This document shows, in pieces, positions 21,023 through 33,900 of a DNA stretch of 64,000 nucleotides. A model generated the notes under the pieces. It saw only the letters and a list, made by a program, of their open reading frames with translations. It made no database searches and was not told the DNA's origin. Source of the DNA: Panax quinquefolius. Lineage: Eukaryota; Streptophyta; Magnoliopsida; Apiales; Araliaceae. Positions within the stretch are counted from its first letter, which is position 1, and each line of letters starts with the position of its first letter. Position numbers and translations under genes: made by a program. The stretch is from contig CM035171.1 of assembly GCA_020205615.1 (NCBI GenBank), positions 23,563,741 to 23,627,740 on the forward strand, written 5' to 3'.

Positions 21023-23105
21023 ATATCTTAAAAACCCACAAGCAACTTCCTTTTCCTGTTGCTTCACAAAAGGTTACATGGATAATAATGTACTTATGTC
21101 TTCAGGAAACTTCAAGGGAAGGATTAACGTGATCTTATAATTATATAATATAATAACGAAATATATAATCACATAAATCATGCTTCTTATTCACGTGAAC
21201 CAAGAAATGAAACATGATTCAGTGAACCTTTAATATGATTTCAGTTTTTATATATATATTATTCTTAATAATTTTATAATTAAAATAAAAAGTTTATTTT
21301 AATTTTAAAATTAGATTTCATGCTAACTATTTAGAGTTGGAATTGGATTTCATGATAACTAATTGGAGTTGAAATTGGATCCCATGTCTCCTTAAATAAA
21401 GGAGTTTATTTAGATATGAAATAAGATTTCATATTATTCAAAATAAAAGAGTTTATTTGTGAATAGGAAAGAAAATCCATGTTTCCTTAAATAAAGGAGT
21501 TTATTTAAATATGAAATAAGATTTCATATTATTCAAAATAAAGGAGTTTATTTGTGAATAGGAAAAGAATTCGTGTTTCCTTTAATAATTTTTTTTACAT
21601 GGAATTGGATTCCGTAATTAATTAAAATAAAGGAGTTTATTTTGATTAAAATAAAATAGTTTATTTTATTCAAAATTGGATAAATTAAAATAAAATAGTT
21701 TTATTTTGATTTAAATTTGGATTAAAATAAAAGAGTTTATTTTGATTCAAAAATAGATTTTATACTAACTAAAGTTGCCCATTAAATGATATCAATATAT
21801 ATATTAAATGTTTATTATTCATCGGATGAATGTTATGTATTGATGCATATGGTGATATGTATGATAATAAATGAGATTGATTATGGACAATTGACCAATG
21901 TGATTGGATTTTATTTTAGTTGGATGCATGAATGTATGGGTTTTATTAAATGGGTTCTGATACCTCGTCTTTCTAATTTTTTCTAATGTAAATTTTATCT
22001 CCTCCCATGTACTTCCCTCGACTCGCCGATCAAGGTTTCTATTTATTTTAATTAGTTTTGTAATAGGAATAGTTAGAATTAATTTTGAAAAATTGGAGAT
22101 CAAGGAGCAAGGAGCGCTTGAAGACCCGTTTGTAATGGAGCCCTAAGTTTAAATGTAATAGTTATATTTAAATATTATTTCTCGCACCTAGGGTTTGACC
22201 TTTTGGTTCACTTGGTGGCTCTAGTGAACCAAACTAGAATAAAAGTCCATAATCAATCCGGGTAGAATATAGTATTCTATATATGCATGCTTATACTATA
22301 TATATTATATATTATGCAAACATGCTTCGCATGTTAATTAATATGACGCGAATTTTATATATATATGTGCATGTGCGCTAAACAAGATGAGACATTTAAT
22401 AATAAATCCCTCAAAAAAATTTTATATTAAGTCCTAAGCGTTCAAAGATATTTGGAATATCGAACGTCGCCTTCTAGCATGATAAAATTAATAGAGTATT
22501 AAATATTTAATATGAGTTTGTTGTGTCACCACAAGGCAAGTGTTAAATATTTAAGATGTTAATTTATCACATTTGATGCTTATAAAGAAAATTGAATAAT
22601 ATTATTTTGTTGTGTCACCACAAGGATGATATTTTTCTTTTTTGAATATATGGAGTGCTAGGTTGGACTTAACTTGGATAATTTTGATTCGGATGTGCCA
22701 CCACTTGATCAAAATAATCTAAGAGGCAAAAATACAGGGAGTTGCATAGTTGATGTAATTGACAAGAGTTGTCTACCTATTTATTTATATATAGTTTGTT
22801 GTGTCACCACAAGGCTATATACATTTGAAATGGGATCCTTATTCTCACTAGCAGATCTTTAATTAGATTTTGCCGAACTATATATATTGAGGGTAATATT
22901 GTTTGAAGAAAATAGTGGGAGATACCAATTTAAAACAAAACCTAAATTATTTTGGTAATTAATAAAAGAATGTATGTTAAAATGTTGTTAATTACAAATT
23001 CATTTCTGTAATTTTACAATGTCTAAATTACTATCACTGCGAAACATATTAGATGTTATTTAACCAAACCGTATTAAACGGATTGGTTAAGGAAATTGAG
23101 AAGCT
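20797..23105 (+). other. Long AT-rich leader of the copia element
   Basis: About 2.3 kb between PBS and gag without a supported coding frame. At 21240-21770 it carries repeated blocks of the type AAATAAAGGAGTTTATTT, and further on three copies of a short hairpin-forming motif (next entry). The short frames at 21786-21986 and 22674-22862 match nothing I recognise. Confidence 0.6.
22521..22814 (+). repeat. Three dispersed copies of TTGTGTCACCACAAGG in the copia leader
   Basis: Exact copies at 22521-22536, 22610-22625 and 22799-22814, with a weaker variant near 22692 (ATGTGCCACCACTTG). Arms TTGTG/CACAA enclose TCAC, so each copy can form a small hairpin. The DNA between copies is unrelated. Confidence 0.85.
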
Positions 23106-23846
23106 GAAAAGTTATCTTATGTCCTTAATATGCCTATCCCTGCAATGGTTGCAGACAATGCCTCTGAGGAAGATGTTGCTACTTTTAGAAAGTGGTAAGA
23201 TGATGCACAGTTGACTCAATGCATCATGCTCGCATCCATGAGTAACGAGCTTCAGCGTCAGCATGAAACTATGGATGCTCCTACTATACTCCTGTACGTC
23301 AAGTAGTTAATGGTGAGGAAAGTAGGACTAATAGATATCAGATATCTAAGGAGCTCTTCCGATCTAGAATGATCGATGACACTACAGTACAGATAAAAGT
23401 CCTTAACATTATTAATTTGATTGATCAATTAGGATAACAGGTTTTGTCATGGATGGAGAGTTGAGCCAAGATTTGATCTTTCCCTCACTCCCGGACTCCT
23501 TTCACAATTGTTGTGAATTTTTCATATGAACAAGCTAGATATCAGCCTCGCTGATTTGCTTAACATGTTGAAAAATGTTGAGAGTCACTTTCCAACCAAG
23601 AAAGACCATGTCTTACTGGTAGGGGCCAAAGAATCTTCTAAAAAGAAGAACGATTTTAAGAAGGTAAATAGAAAGGCAAAAACAAAGGATAATAAGAACA
23701 AAACTGATACGGATAGCAAAGGAGTTTGCTTCCACCGCAATAAGCTTCGACATCTGGAAAGAAACTGCAAGAAGGATCTTGCAGAGGCTAACCAAAAGAA
23801 GCTTAGTGAAGTTTTGGTTATAAATACAAATTTGTTCATGATTTAA
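23106..23846 (+). pseudogene. gag: Copia gag remnant
   Basis: The translation across frames shows the copia gag middle domain (LASMSNELQRQHETMDAPT near 23232-23287), then the open stretch 23526-23846 beginning MNKLDISLADLLNMLKNVES, a Lys-rich linker and a zinc knuckle CFHRNKLRHLERNC. The second knuckle Cys is Arg, so zinc binding would be lost. In-frame stops at several points upstream, including one near 23197, make this a pseudogene. Confidence 0.88.
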
Positions 23847-25990
23847 AATAAATTTTTCTTTAAGTCAAGGTTCTACTTGGGTATTGGATACCGACTTTGG
23901 TTATCATAAATATAGATTTATGAAGGACCAAGCGTAAGTAGAAAGTTAAACAAGATAAGTAATCCTATGTGTGGGAAATGAAGCAAAGGTTCACGATTAG
24001 CCATAGAAACTTATAGTTTAGCAATCCCTACGCAAATCTATTAAGTCAATAAGTTGTTATCAGATTCCAAAGACTTGTTAGAAACATTATTTCCATTTTA
24101 TTGTTGGACAATGAAATCTTTGGTATTATATTTAAGAACAATTGTTGTTCTATTTATAATAATAATAATAATGTTTTGTATAGAACTGGAATATTACTTA
24201 ATGGATTTTATATACTTGACTTACGTGAAAATAATTTTGCAAATTGAATAAACTAGTATAAGAAAAGGAGATGATTATTCAAAGAGTTGAATGTATGTAT
24301 TTGTTGAAATACAAGTGTGAATTATTTGAAAGGTTCAAAGAATTCAGAAGTGAAACAAATTGGCAAAGTATTAAGATTCTTTGATTAGATCAATGAATAA
24401 ATACTTGTGCAATAAGTTTTTAGATCATCTCAAATGGTTTTCTCACAATGGACGCCTCTTGATACACAATAATTGATTGATGTATCTGAAAGGAAAAATC
24501 ATACCTTGTTGAACATGGTACGGTCCAAAATGATTTTACCGACATTCCAAAGATCCTTCTAGGTCATGTCCTAGAAATAATTGATATCTACGGAAAAGGT
24601 AACCTCAAAATCCATTTCAAGACTCCATAAAAGTTATGGATGTGGAGGATTCCTAATCTTAAGTTTGTTAAGATAAGGGTTCCAACTTATGTGAACAAAG
24701 TTTCAAAAGGATAAGCTTGGGACAAGATTTGACAAGTGTCGATTTGTGGGACATCCTAAAGTAAGTTTAGGGTAAATGTTCTATAATTCTACTTAGAAAA
24801 AGGTATTTGTTACGAAAACACGCCTTCTAAGATAAAGGTGTTTATCATTAAAAGGGCTAGTGGGAGGATAATAGATCTTGAAGAGTTCAAGAACCACAAA
24901 ACACTATAAGTCAAATAAGAGGAACTCGTAGATAGACCTATTGTACCACAAACCAAGATAAAGAATCTGAATAGTACCAAAGATACCTAGGAGGTATGGA
25001 TTCATCATGGATGATGATGATGAGGTACACATCATAGAATATGATGATCCGAGTAACATTCGATGAGGTAAGACTTCTAGTGTGTACAAAAAGGGTGGGT
25101 GGGAGCGCCGTGAAATTTCTAGTATTATATGTTGATATACTATGGATGAGGAATAACATACCAATGCTACAATCAGTAAAGATAAAGTTGTCTAAACATT
25201 CCTCCACGAATGATTTGGGAAGAGTATCTTAATTGGGGATAAAATCTATATAGATAGATTCAAGAGCATGCTCGACTTAACCCAAGGAATGTATATTCAT
25301 TTGATGCTAAAGTCGTTTAGTATGGCAAGCTCTAAGAGATGTTTCATGTTGATGAGCCATGGAGTGTATCTCTCTTAATAGTCCCCACAAACTCCTGAAA
25401 AGAGAGATCGCATGAGTGACAATCGTGTATGCAATGAAATATACGAGACCTGATGTTGATCAGTCATATTATGGAGAAGTTCACTATGAGTCAGTGAAAA
25501 ATATCTTAAAGTGCTTAACCGGCACTAAGGATGTGATCATATTCATGGTGGGTCTAAATTAAAACTAGAGGGCTTAATGCACTCAAGTTTTTCAGACATG
25601 CACCAAGATGATGTAAAAATCCACTTTAAGGTAAAGCGTTATCTTGAACAGTGATGCAGTGAATTTGAAAGGTTCCAAACAGCAAAAAGTTGCTGGTTTA
25701 GTGATAAAGACAAAGTATATAGCTATAAATGAAGCTGCAAGTTGATTGTTTGGATTAAAAGTTCATTACAGAACTAGGAATAGTTCCTAAGTCTCATCTT
25801 GGATCTAAACATGTGTTGTGGCACTTTCATTTGATTATTAGAATCATTGAAAGATGGGAAATCACTATAGAGATAGTGGACTCTCATGAACAATATTACA
25901 TATCCATTAACTAAAGCTTATCCAACAGCAGGATAATCGTCACTTAGAGAAGAAGAGTATGAGATACCATGGCGATTGGCTTTAGTGCAA
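23847..25990 (+). pseudogene. pol: Copia pol remnant: protease, integrase, RT (partial), RNase H
   Basis: Fragments in copia order, in shifting frames: protease (STWVLDTD near 23874, the last Asp where Gly is expected); protease end/GAG-pre-integrase region (NNCCSIY near 24140); integrase (SQWTPLDTQ, VSERKNHTLL, and DKCRFVGHPK near 24735); RT with a damaged YVDD box (YVDIL near 25125) and PMLQSVKIKLSKH; connection and RNase H (VKNILKCLTGTKD near 25495; SKHVLWHFHLI near 25807). Between integrase and the YVDD box most of the RT N-terminal half appears missing. No frame is long enough to be functional. Confidence 0.85.
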
Positions 25991-25999
25991 ATGGGAGAT
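25989..25999 (+). promoter_or_regulatory. Polypurine tract of the copia element
   Basis: AAATGGGAGAT directly before the 3' LTR. Confidence 0.75.
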
Positions 26000-27916
26000 T
26001 GAAAGTAGTATGCACACAAGCCAATCATGTTTGATGATAAAGCATATACTTTGAAACAATCTTATTCATTTATTAATAAAAAGTATTAATTTATTAAAGG
26101 CTTTTAATTATCTACACGATGTCTTTGTTTTTATAATATGTGATAAACCCATAGTTTTAAGCAATGCTTTTAGAATAATGATGATGATCATTCTAATGAG
26201 ATCTAAATTCTTAGAAAGCTTAAAACTAAAATAGTTTCCAATCATTGGATTACTAAATTGGGGATTAGTGAATCCAGATAGATTGGTACATACGCTGCTT
26301 TCTCATTGGATGAGGATGATTGATCTCATGATCATTTGTGTGGAGACACTAAAGCAAGTATGTAGGTGCTTATTAGAGAATAAGTTCATCGAACGTGGCT
26401 CGCTAAGGAATACCTAATGGAGTTTTACTTTTCGTCAATAGAATTCTCAGAGTGATAGTAGTAGACAAGTGATCCTTGGACTTGAGATCATCATAGTATC
26501 TTGTGTATGATGAGTTATACTTTGACTTATTCCTTAAGACCCTTAGGGTATATCAAAGGGTATGCTTGGGTATAATAAGTTGTACATGGAGATAATGTAT
26601 GATCAATAAAGAATCTACCACTTCTATTAAAAGAAGAGAAATATCCTATGTGATTCGATAAATGACAACCCAAGAGTCCTTGGGGCAAGCGTAATGAAAT
26701 TAGAAAGGAGTTTCTAATTTGCATTATTTGGAGTTGTGCATTTAAGGATCGAAATACATATAATTAAATAAAATAAGACTTGACAAGAATTCCATGCCTT
26801 ATATTTAATTGGGACATTGTATGGTGGAAGGATTGAATTTTGCAGAACTATTTACTCAAAGGTTCTTTTTATGATTAATGTTGAAATCTATATTATCCTG
26901 AAAGTCGTTGATCGCTAGGAGGCTTATCCCTATTGTAGAATAAATATTATTTATTTATTTAAATAAATTAATTGTTTAATTTATTTATTTAAATTAATTA
27001 ATTGTTTAATTTATTTATTTAAATTAATTAATTGTTTAATTTATTTATTTAAATAAGATTAGAATTGTTCTAATTGATTTATTCACAAACGGTTTAATAT
27101 GGAGAACCTAAAGGGTCACACCATAAAAGGAAGAATAATTATTTAAGAAGTTAATGGCATAATCGTAATAATATGTTATGTATATTTAATTTAATCTATG
27201 GTGATAGAATAAATTAAATAGCTTAATATTTATTATTTAATATTTTAAAATATTAAATATAAATTAATAAGAGGAGTCTTATTAATATTATTACAATTAT
27301 TATTACTATTTTAATTTCTAAAAGAGTTTAGGAATTAATTTAATATAAGTACTCTCATTTATTCCTAATTGGATTAGGAAGAAAAATTAGTTAAAGGAGT
27401 TTAATTAATTATCCGTAATAAGATTAGGGAGCCTCTTTAATTAAAAGGGTTTAATTAAATAATATCTTATTTTAATAGGGTTACTTGATATCTTTATAAG
27501 ATGAGTCTTATATCAGATATTAAGAATACGTTATAATTCTAATGGTTGGAGAGTACGCTCCTTTTCTATAGAGAGAGAAAAACTAGGGTTTAGCCAACCA
27601 CCCATCTTCTTGAATCCTTCTTCTTCCTTGGTGGATCACCTCTAGAGGCCAAACACTTGGGTGGCTAACGTTGATCAAAGGAAGGAACAAAACCCGGTGG
27701 ATTCAAGTTGAACGCGAAAAGGATTGGAGGTGAACTTGTACCTGAGGAAGCTCGGATCTTCAAGGGTATGTTTCTTATTCATCTTTTCGCTTAATTAATA
27801 ATTGTGCATAAAGGGTGATCGGGTATATGGTTTGTAAAAATTTTAAACTCTGATTTTTACACGTTTCCGCTTATTTATGCAATTTGATTGCGTTCTTGAA
27901 TATTACAAACCTAACA
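26000..27916 (+). repeat. 3' LTR of the copia element (1917 bp)
   Basis: Same ends as the 5' LTR. It is longer mainly because a 30-bp AT-rich unit is present three times (26961-27050) where the 5' LTR has one, a change that must postdate or accompany insertion. Confidence 0.93.
26961..27050. repeat. 3 x 30-bp tandem repeat in the copia 3' LTR
   Basis: Three units, each starting AAAT(T/A)AATTAATTG and ending TTTAATTTATTTATTT. The corresponding site in the 5' LTR (about 19888-19920) holds a single unit. Confidence 0.9.
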
Positions 27917-28070
27917 TAATGTTGTGTCTTTCTTATGTGATAAAATTGTTTAATCTGCTTATCCTTTTATGTTTCGCAGGGTATGGTAGAGTTGGTTTTA
28001 ATCTTCAAAGAAAAGAAAAATCTCACTCAAGTAGCTGCTGATATATTTCAGTTTCATTTTCAACTGCTAG
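27917..28070 (+). other. Host remnant between copia and element B, exon-like
   Basis: 154 bp that belong to neither element. The stretch starting near 27980 follows a pyrimidine-rich TTTATGTTTCGCAG that looks like a splice acceptor, and reads open for about 30 codons (GMVELVLIFKEKKN...). I do not recognise the peptide. It could be an exon relic of the gene from which the RINGv fragment upstream derives, or chance. Confidence 0.3.
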
Positions 28071-30526
28071 TGTGATGCCCCCAAAATAGGTATACATCAC
28101 CCATTCTGAGTCGGCAAATACATGGTACAGAAATAACACCAAATTTATTAATACAATTGTCGTGCAAAATACGACAACACATATATTGTGAGTTTAAATA
28201 CAAATATTGTCTTCTAGAAAATATCCACACTCAGATAAAGTCCTCATTACAATTATTGATACACTATTTTACAAAAATAGTGAGGACTGCTAAACAACTG
28301 TCTAGAACCATCATTCCACACCCCGACTACTTCCCGCTATATTCTCGCTTCCTGAGAAAAAAAAATGGAACAAAAAGGAAAAGGGTGAGCTCAACTAGCC
28401 CAGTAAAGAATATTATGACTAAGATAAAGAACAACAATTTATCGTGAACCTTCAACAAATCAGATAAAATATAATGGACAACCAGTTTTAGATCAATATT
28501 CGCAGCGAAAATAACAATCCATTAGAAGAGTTAAGTAGAGAATGAAATCTACTATCATCTATGAATTTAAAAGTCCATCATCAATATTTTATCCTTGTAA
28601 CATCAATCAATATACATCTTGCATCAAATATTCACCTTTGCACTACTGGCTAAAGATATTCATTTATATCACCAGTTGGTCATGTTCATCTCAACACATG
28701 TTCATCTTTGCACTACGGGCCAAAGATATTCATCAGGTAATCATTCTTCTTTGCACTACAGGCCAAAGATATTCATCAAGTATCCCCATTAAGGACTGAG
28801 GATGATGAAAAATATTTTAAAGAACGAATTCAGTGAGATAAAAGGACAAAGATTAATGATTCGTACTTTAGATAATCCAAGTTCAAAAATACTCCATAAT
28901 AAATCATAGTGGAGTAAAATTCAAGAATAAAGATCAAAACATGGATACAATCAAAGATAGTAACCATAATAGACATCTGGGACAATGAAGAGAAAATTTT
29001 ATTTTTCGATGAATAGTGTCGTATACGTGAATAGTAACTCTGACACAAAAAAGGTAGAAATTCCACAATAAAATTCATATCAATATTTCAGCATAATGAT
29101 ATTGAAGAAAATAATATTATTTACGAAGAAAATAACATCCCTTACTTCAAAATAACAGTATTTCTGACTGGAATAGCCGAAAGAAAGCTGAAGGAAACTT
29201 GCATTGAATAGCAACTCTCAAAGTATCTAAATACTCATAAAATATGCTCGATAATATAGAGAGAGGGAAAAATTATTTCTGGTGTGATTTTCAATCCTAA
29301 CTAAGCACCCTATTTATAGGAAAATGCTAGAACGCCTAAGGACACTAAATTAATAAAATAATAATATTATTATTATTTTCTACACCCACTTTTGAACAAG
29401 CTGATCAACATGCCTTCTTTGAAAAAAAATCTCAGCACATGTTTTCAAAAAAACAAAAGTGGGTCCCACCCATAATTTTAATAAAAACATTTATTTTCCG
29501 AGACTTCAATAATTCATAATAAATAGCCCTTTTATCAGAAAAATATGAATTTTATGTCCATTCCATAAGAAATCGAATTCTCTACAACTTTGTAGCTTTA
29601 AGTTTTTCCAAATTCCAAACGAAAAATGCCCGAAATCCACATACGGACGATTTTTAATACCTCCATTCCGACAAAATACTGATAAAACACCTAAGCATTA
29701 ATTCTTTCATTTATATCCACACAAAATAAATATTTCCCTATCCATCGACATAAAATAAATATTTTTTTATCATATAAATCAATAATTAATTATTCACAAA
29801 TAATATTACAAAATCACAATTATGACAATCAGGTCGTTCCCAGGAAAGAGAGGGCTTTCCGATAAGGATTTCTCCTTACTAGCGCACAATTAGGTGACCA
29901 AACCTCTTCTTGACAGAACTTTCTAGACATTACCAATAATGCTATCTAATAATATTATTCAAATAATATGAATTATTGATCTGATAATGGGAAATATTGT
30001 GTAGTGACAATTATTTTAACAACAATAATATAAAATATCAACGCAGCAATTATTAAACCAATAAAATAAAATATTGAACATTAATTACTGTAACAATTAT
30101 TGAGTAGTATCTTCTTACGTAAGAATCAATAATTCAAAAATCTTTGTGTAACATCAGTGGTGCTATCGTGCAACCACACGTACATCGTATTTTAACCACT
30201 GTGTAATCCAACAAATGTGTGAATCGGTAATAATTATTACCGTTATTTATAAAAACTCAAACTTGTCATTTTCTTCATCCGACAATTATTCTGTTATGGG
30301 GCCTATAATGGATGCACTGTCGTACGAATATTCTTCGACAGCAAGAATATTCCACGACCAAACGAATATTCTCCGACAACAATGAATATTTTATAACCAC
30401 TTGCTTAATTTGCAAAATTTGAACATTTCACCCATAACCAAAGTATTATATCAATTAACACCTTATTATTTCAAAATAATGAATATAGGAAATTTAATTT
30501 TATTTATAAAAAGTTGGGGTCTTACA
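28071..30526 (-). repeat. 3' LTR of element B (2456 bp)
   Basis: On the plus strand it runs from TGTGATGCCCCC to GGGGTCTTACA. The TATA box (complement of CTATTTATAG) lies at about 29309-29318. It contains stem-loop units at 28630-28775 and two ACTATTCAC-type units near 29000-29045. Confidence 0.92.
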
Positions 30527-30540
30527 ACCTCCCCTCCTTA
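30527..30540 (-). promoter_or_regulatory. Polypurine tract of element B
   Basis: TAAGGAGGGGAGGT on the minus strand, abutting the 3' LTR and overlapping the pol stop codon. Confidence 0.85.
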
Positions 30541-32500
30541 TAAAATTTCATCCTCGAAATTGACGTACGTACCTGGTTTTTCAAATTAACACCTTTCATT
30601 TCCGATTCCAACTCCTAGGTTATTTTCTCAATAGCATGGTTCCTCCACAAAACTTTGATTTGTGGTATAACCTTTGTGCGTAGGACATGCTCCTTCCTAT
30701 CCAAGATCTTGACATGTACTTCTTCATATATTAAATCTTCGGCTATCTCGTCTAGTTCTAACGCGATAATGTGGTTTGGGTCTTTCAAGTATTTACAAAG
30801 CATAGATATGTGAAAAAAATTATGAATACGAGATATGCTAGGAGGTAATGCAAGTCTATAGGCCACATTTCCTATTCGGTCAAGAATCTCAAATGGACCA
30901 ACAAATCGTGGATTGAGTTTTTTTTCTTCCCAAATCTTGTAACTCCCTTCCATGGAGCAATACGTAACAATACATGAACTCCAATATTAAATTCCTCGTC
31001 CTTTCGATGAAGATTCGCATAACTCTTTTGTCGATCCTGTACCGTTTGTATACGTTATCGAATCGTTTGGATCTTTTCTATAGTCATGCGTACCAATTCT
31101 GGTCCCAACAACGTTGCTTCACCCACCTCATCCCAGCATACTGGAGAACGAAACTTTTTTCCGTACAACGCCTCGAATGGAGTCATGCATATACTTGATT
31201 GATAACTGTTGTTGTAAGAGAATTCCACCAATGGCAAGTACTTATCCCAACTTCTTTTGAAATCTAGGACACAGAGTCTTAATAGATCCTCAAGGGTTTG
31301 AATAGTCCTTTCTGATTCCCCGTACGTTTGAGAATTGTATGCCGAACTAAATCGTAAATCCATGCCCATAGCTTTCTACAAACTGACCCAAAATCGTAAA
31401 GTGAATCTTGGGTCACGATCCGAAACTATGGATACTGGCATGCCATGCAATCTCACAATCTCATTTACGTAAATACGAGCAAGACGTTCAAGGGAATAAG
31501 TCTCACTTATAGGTAAGAAATGAGCATACTTGGTTAATCTATCAATAATAACCCAAATTGCATCTATGCCTTGAGAAACCTTGGAAAGACCCGTAACGAA
31601 ATCCATAGTAATGTGCTCCCACTTCCATTTCGGAATCTCAAGTGGTTGCAATGGACCCTTTGGCACTTGATGCTCTGCCTTTACACGTTGACAAGTTAAA
31701 CACCTCGAGATAAACTCCGCGATCTCTCTCTTCATATTGCTCCACCAAAATGTATGTCAAAGATCATGATACATTTTGGTACTCCCAAGATAGATTGCAA
31801 ATGGTGTGTTGTGTGCCTCCATCATGATTCTATACTTCAAGTCAGAATCGTTATGAATGCAAAGTCTGGAGTTGACTCGAAGTATTCCTTCTTCATCGAT
31901 TCTTGCTTTTGAAATAACACCTTCTTGTACTTTCTTCTTCATACGTATCAGCTCTTGGTCTATGGCTTGAGCAGCTTTAACTTTATCGATTAAAGTCTGT
32001 TCTACTCGTATGTTTGATATCATCACGTGGGAACTTGGAGCCTTTAAATCTATCTTCATCCTTTGTAAGTCGTACAAAATGGGTCTTTGTGTTAACAACA
32101 TCGCACTCGTACCGGCATACGATCTTCTACTCAATGTGTCAGCTACAATGTTTGCTTTTCCAGGATGATATTGAATGCTATAGTCATAATCTTTCAACAG
32201 CTCGAGCCAACATCGTTGCCGCATGTTGAGTTCCTTTTGGGTGAAGAAATATTTGAGGCTTTTATTATTTCGTATAAATCTCCACTTTCTCCCCATACAG
32301 GTAGTGTCTCCAGATTTTCAACGCGAAAACAACTGCTGCCAACTCCAGATCATGAGTAGGATAATTCCTCTCATATTCTTTGAGTTGTCGCAAGGCATAG
32401 GCTATAACTTTTCCATGTTGCATGAGAACACATCCTAACCCTTTTCTTAAAGCATCGCTGTAGATAAAAAATCTATCCGAACCGGATGGTATTGTCAGAA
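30538..32500 (-). pseudogene. pol: Element B pol: RNase H, integrase, chromodomain-like tail
   Basis: Reading leftwards: RNase H remnants ([26 protein letters not shown] in 32296-31900), the integrase HHCC region ([18 protein letters not shown]), and a core in two frames (31735-31376 and 31369-31055). The D-D-E residues (TMDF, SDRDPRF, GESER) are all still present but separated by a stop near 31373. The C-terminal open part 30953-30615 covers the SH3-like and chromodomain-like region ([15 protein letters not shown]...[11 protein letters not shown]). A stop near 30615 and a terminal stop at 30538-30540 follow. Inactive through multiple lesions. Confidence 0.9.
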
Positions 32501-33900
32501 TAGGTGCCGAAATGAGTCTCTTCTTAAGCTCTTGGAAACTCTTCTCCCATTCTTCTTTCCATACAAATTTTTTATCTTTTCGAGTCAGTTGATTTAACGG
32601 AGTAGCGAATTAAGAAAATCCTTCCACGAATCTCCGATAATAACCAACTAAGCCCAGAAAGCTACGTACTTCGGTCTCCCAACTTTGTATTGCTTCAATA
32701 TTCGTCGGGTCAATAGATACTCCATGTTTTGACACCACGTGCCCAAGGAATGCTACTTCCTCAAGCCAGAACTCATATTTCTTCAGCTTGGCATATAGCT
32801 TGTTATCATGAAGCCTTTGAAGTACCAGCTTCAAATGGTGCTCATGATCTTCATGGCTTTTGGAATAGATGAGGATGTCATCAATAAAAACAACAACGAA
32901 CTGATTCAAATATTCCTTGATTACACGGTTCATCATATCCATGAAAGCAGTAGGAGCATTAGTCAATATAAAAGACATGACTAAGAATTCATAATGCCCG
33001 TACCGAGTTCTGAAGGTAGTCTTTGGAATATCCTCAGTTTTAATCTTCAGCTGATGATATCCAGAACGAAGATAGATCTTTAAAAAGAATTATGCTCCTT
33101 GCAACTGGTCGAATAGGTCATCAATGTGAGGTAGTGGATACCTATTCTTGATGGTGACATGGTTTAATTCCCGATAGTCAATACAAAGTCGCATACTCCC
33201 GTCTTTCTTCTTTACGAATAAAACAGGAGCACCCTAAGGAGATGTACTAGGACGAATGAAACCGATGTCTAACAACTCCAGTAGTTGGACCTTTAACTCC
33301 TGAAGTTCAATAGGGGGCATTCGATATGGGGTTTTAGAAATGGGTTTTGTACTAGGTTCAAGGTCAATAAAGAATTCAATTTCACGTTCTGGAGAAGTTC
33401 TTCAGGAAATACGTCAGGAAATTCACTAACAACAGATATATTATTCAAATCTGACGTATTTTTGTTCAAGTCCATAACATGGGCTAAGAAAGCTTGACAT
33501 CCATTTTTTAATAAACTAATGACTTTATGGCTTTATATGACAGTGATTTACTTTAGTGGTTTGGTTGCTTGAATTCGCATAACAGGTTTGTTAGGAATAT
33601 GAAAACTAACAACCTTACGAAAATAATCAATTTTGGCATGATGAGTAGTTAACCAATCAATCCCTAAAATCACATCAAATGCAATTATCTTTAAAGAGAT
33701 AAGATCAACAGGTAATGTGACGGTGCCAACTTGGATCAAGCAAGATTTATAAACAGTGGATGTAATGAAAGTTTCTCCTAACGGAGTTTCCACATATAAG
33801 TCAAAGTCTAATTTCTTCGGAGTCAAGTTTAAACATTGAACACAAGTAGGAGAGATAAAAGAATGGGTAGAACTGGTATCTAGTAAGGTATAAACTTCAC
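32501..33900 (-). pseudogene. pol: Element B pol: protease and reverse transcriptase
   Basis: Protease triplet D-T-S (LLDTSSTHSF) near 33870-33890, where Gly is expected in the third position. RT spans about 33330-32610. The open stretch 32978-32610 includes an intact catalytic FIDDILIYS, followed by LKKYEFW (family Cys replaced by Tyr) and [15 protein letters not shown]. The codons for the Q.K.V.E linker seen in other copies before EVRSF are deleted (SWETEVRSF). Stops and shifts at about 33230 and 33070 separate the RT N-terminus from the palm. Confidence 0.9.

Larger units (their letters stand above)
18934..27916 (+). mobile_element. Degenerate Ty1/copia retrotransposon
   Basis: Complete 9.0 kb insertion: LTRs 18934-20781 and 26000-27916, both starting TGAAAGTAG and ending CCTAACA, with exact TAATG duplications at 18929-18933 and 27917-27921. 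Internal order is PBS, long leader, gag, protease, integrase, RT, RNase H, PPT; integrase before RT defines copia. All frames are shattered and the N-terminal part of RT appears deleted, so the element is old and inactive, although its LTRs are still easily aligned. Confidence 0.95.

Noticed and set aside
28830..29078. Short frames within LTRs (for example 28830-29078, 38642-38899, 56593-56951) as small proteins
   Set aside because: They are not conserved in frame between the two LTRs of the same element and have no motif.
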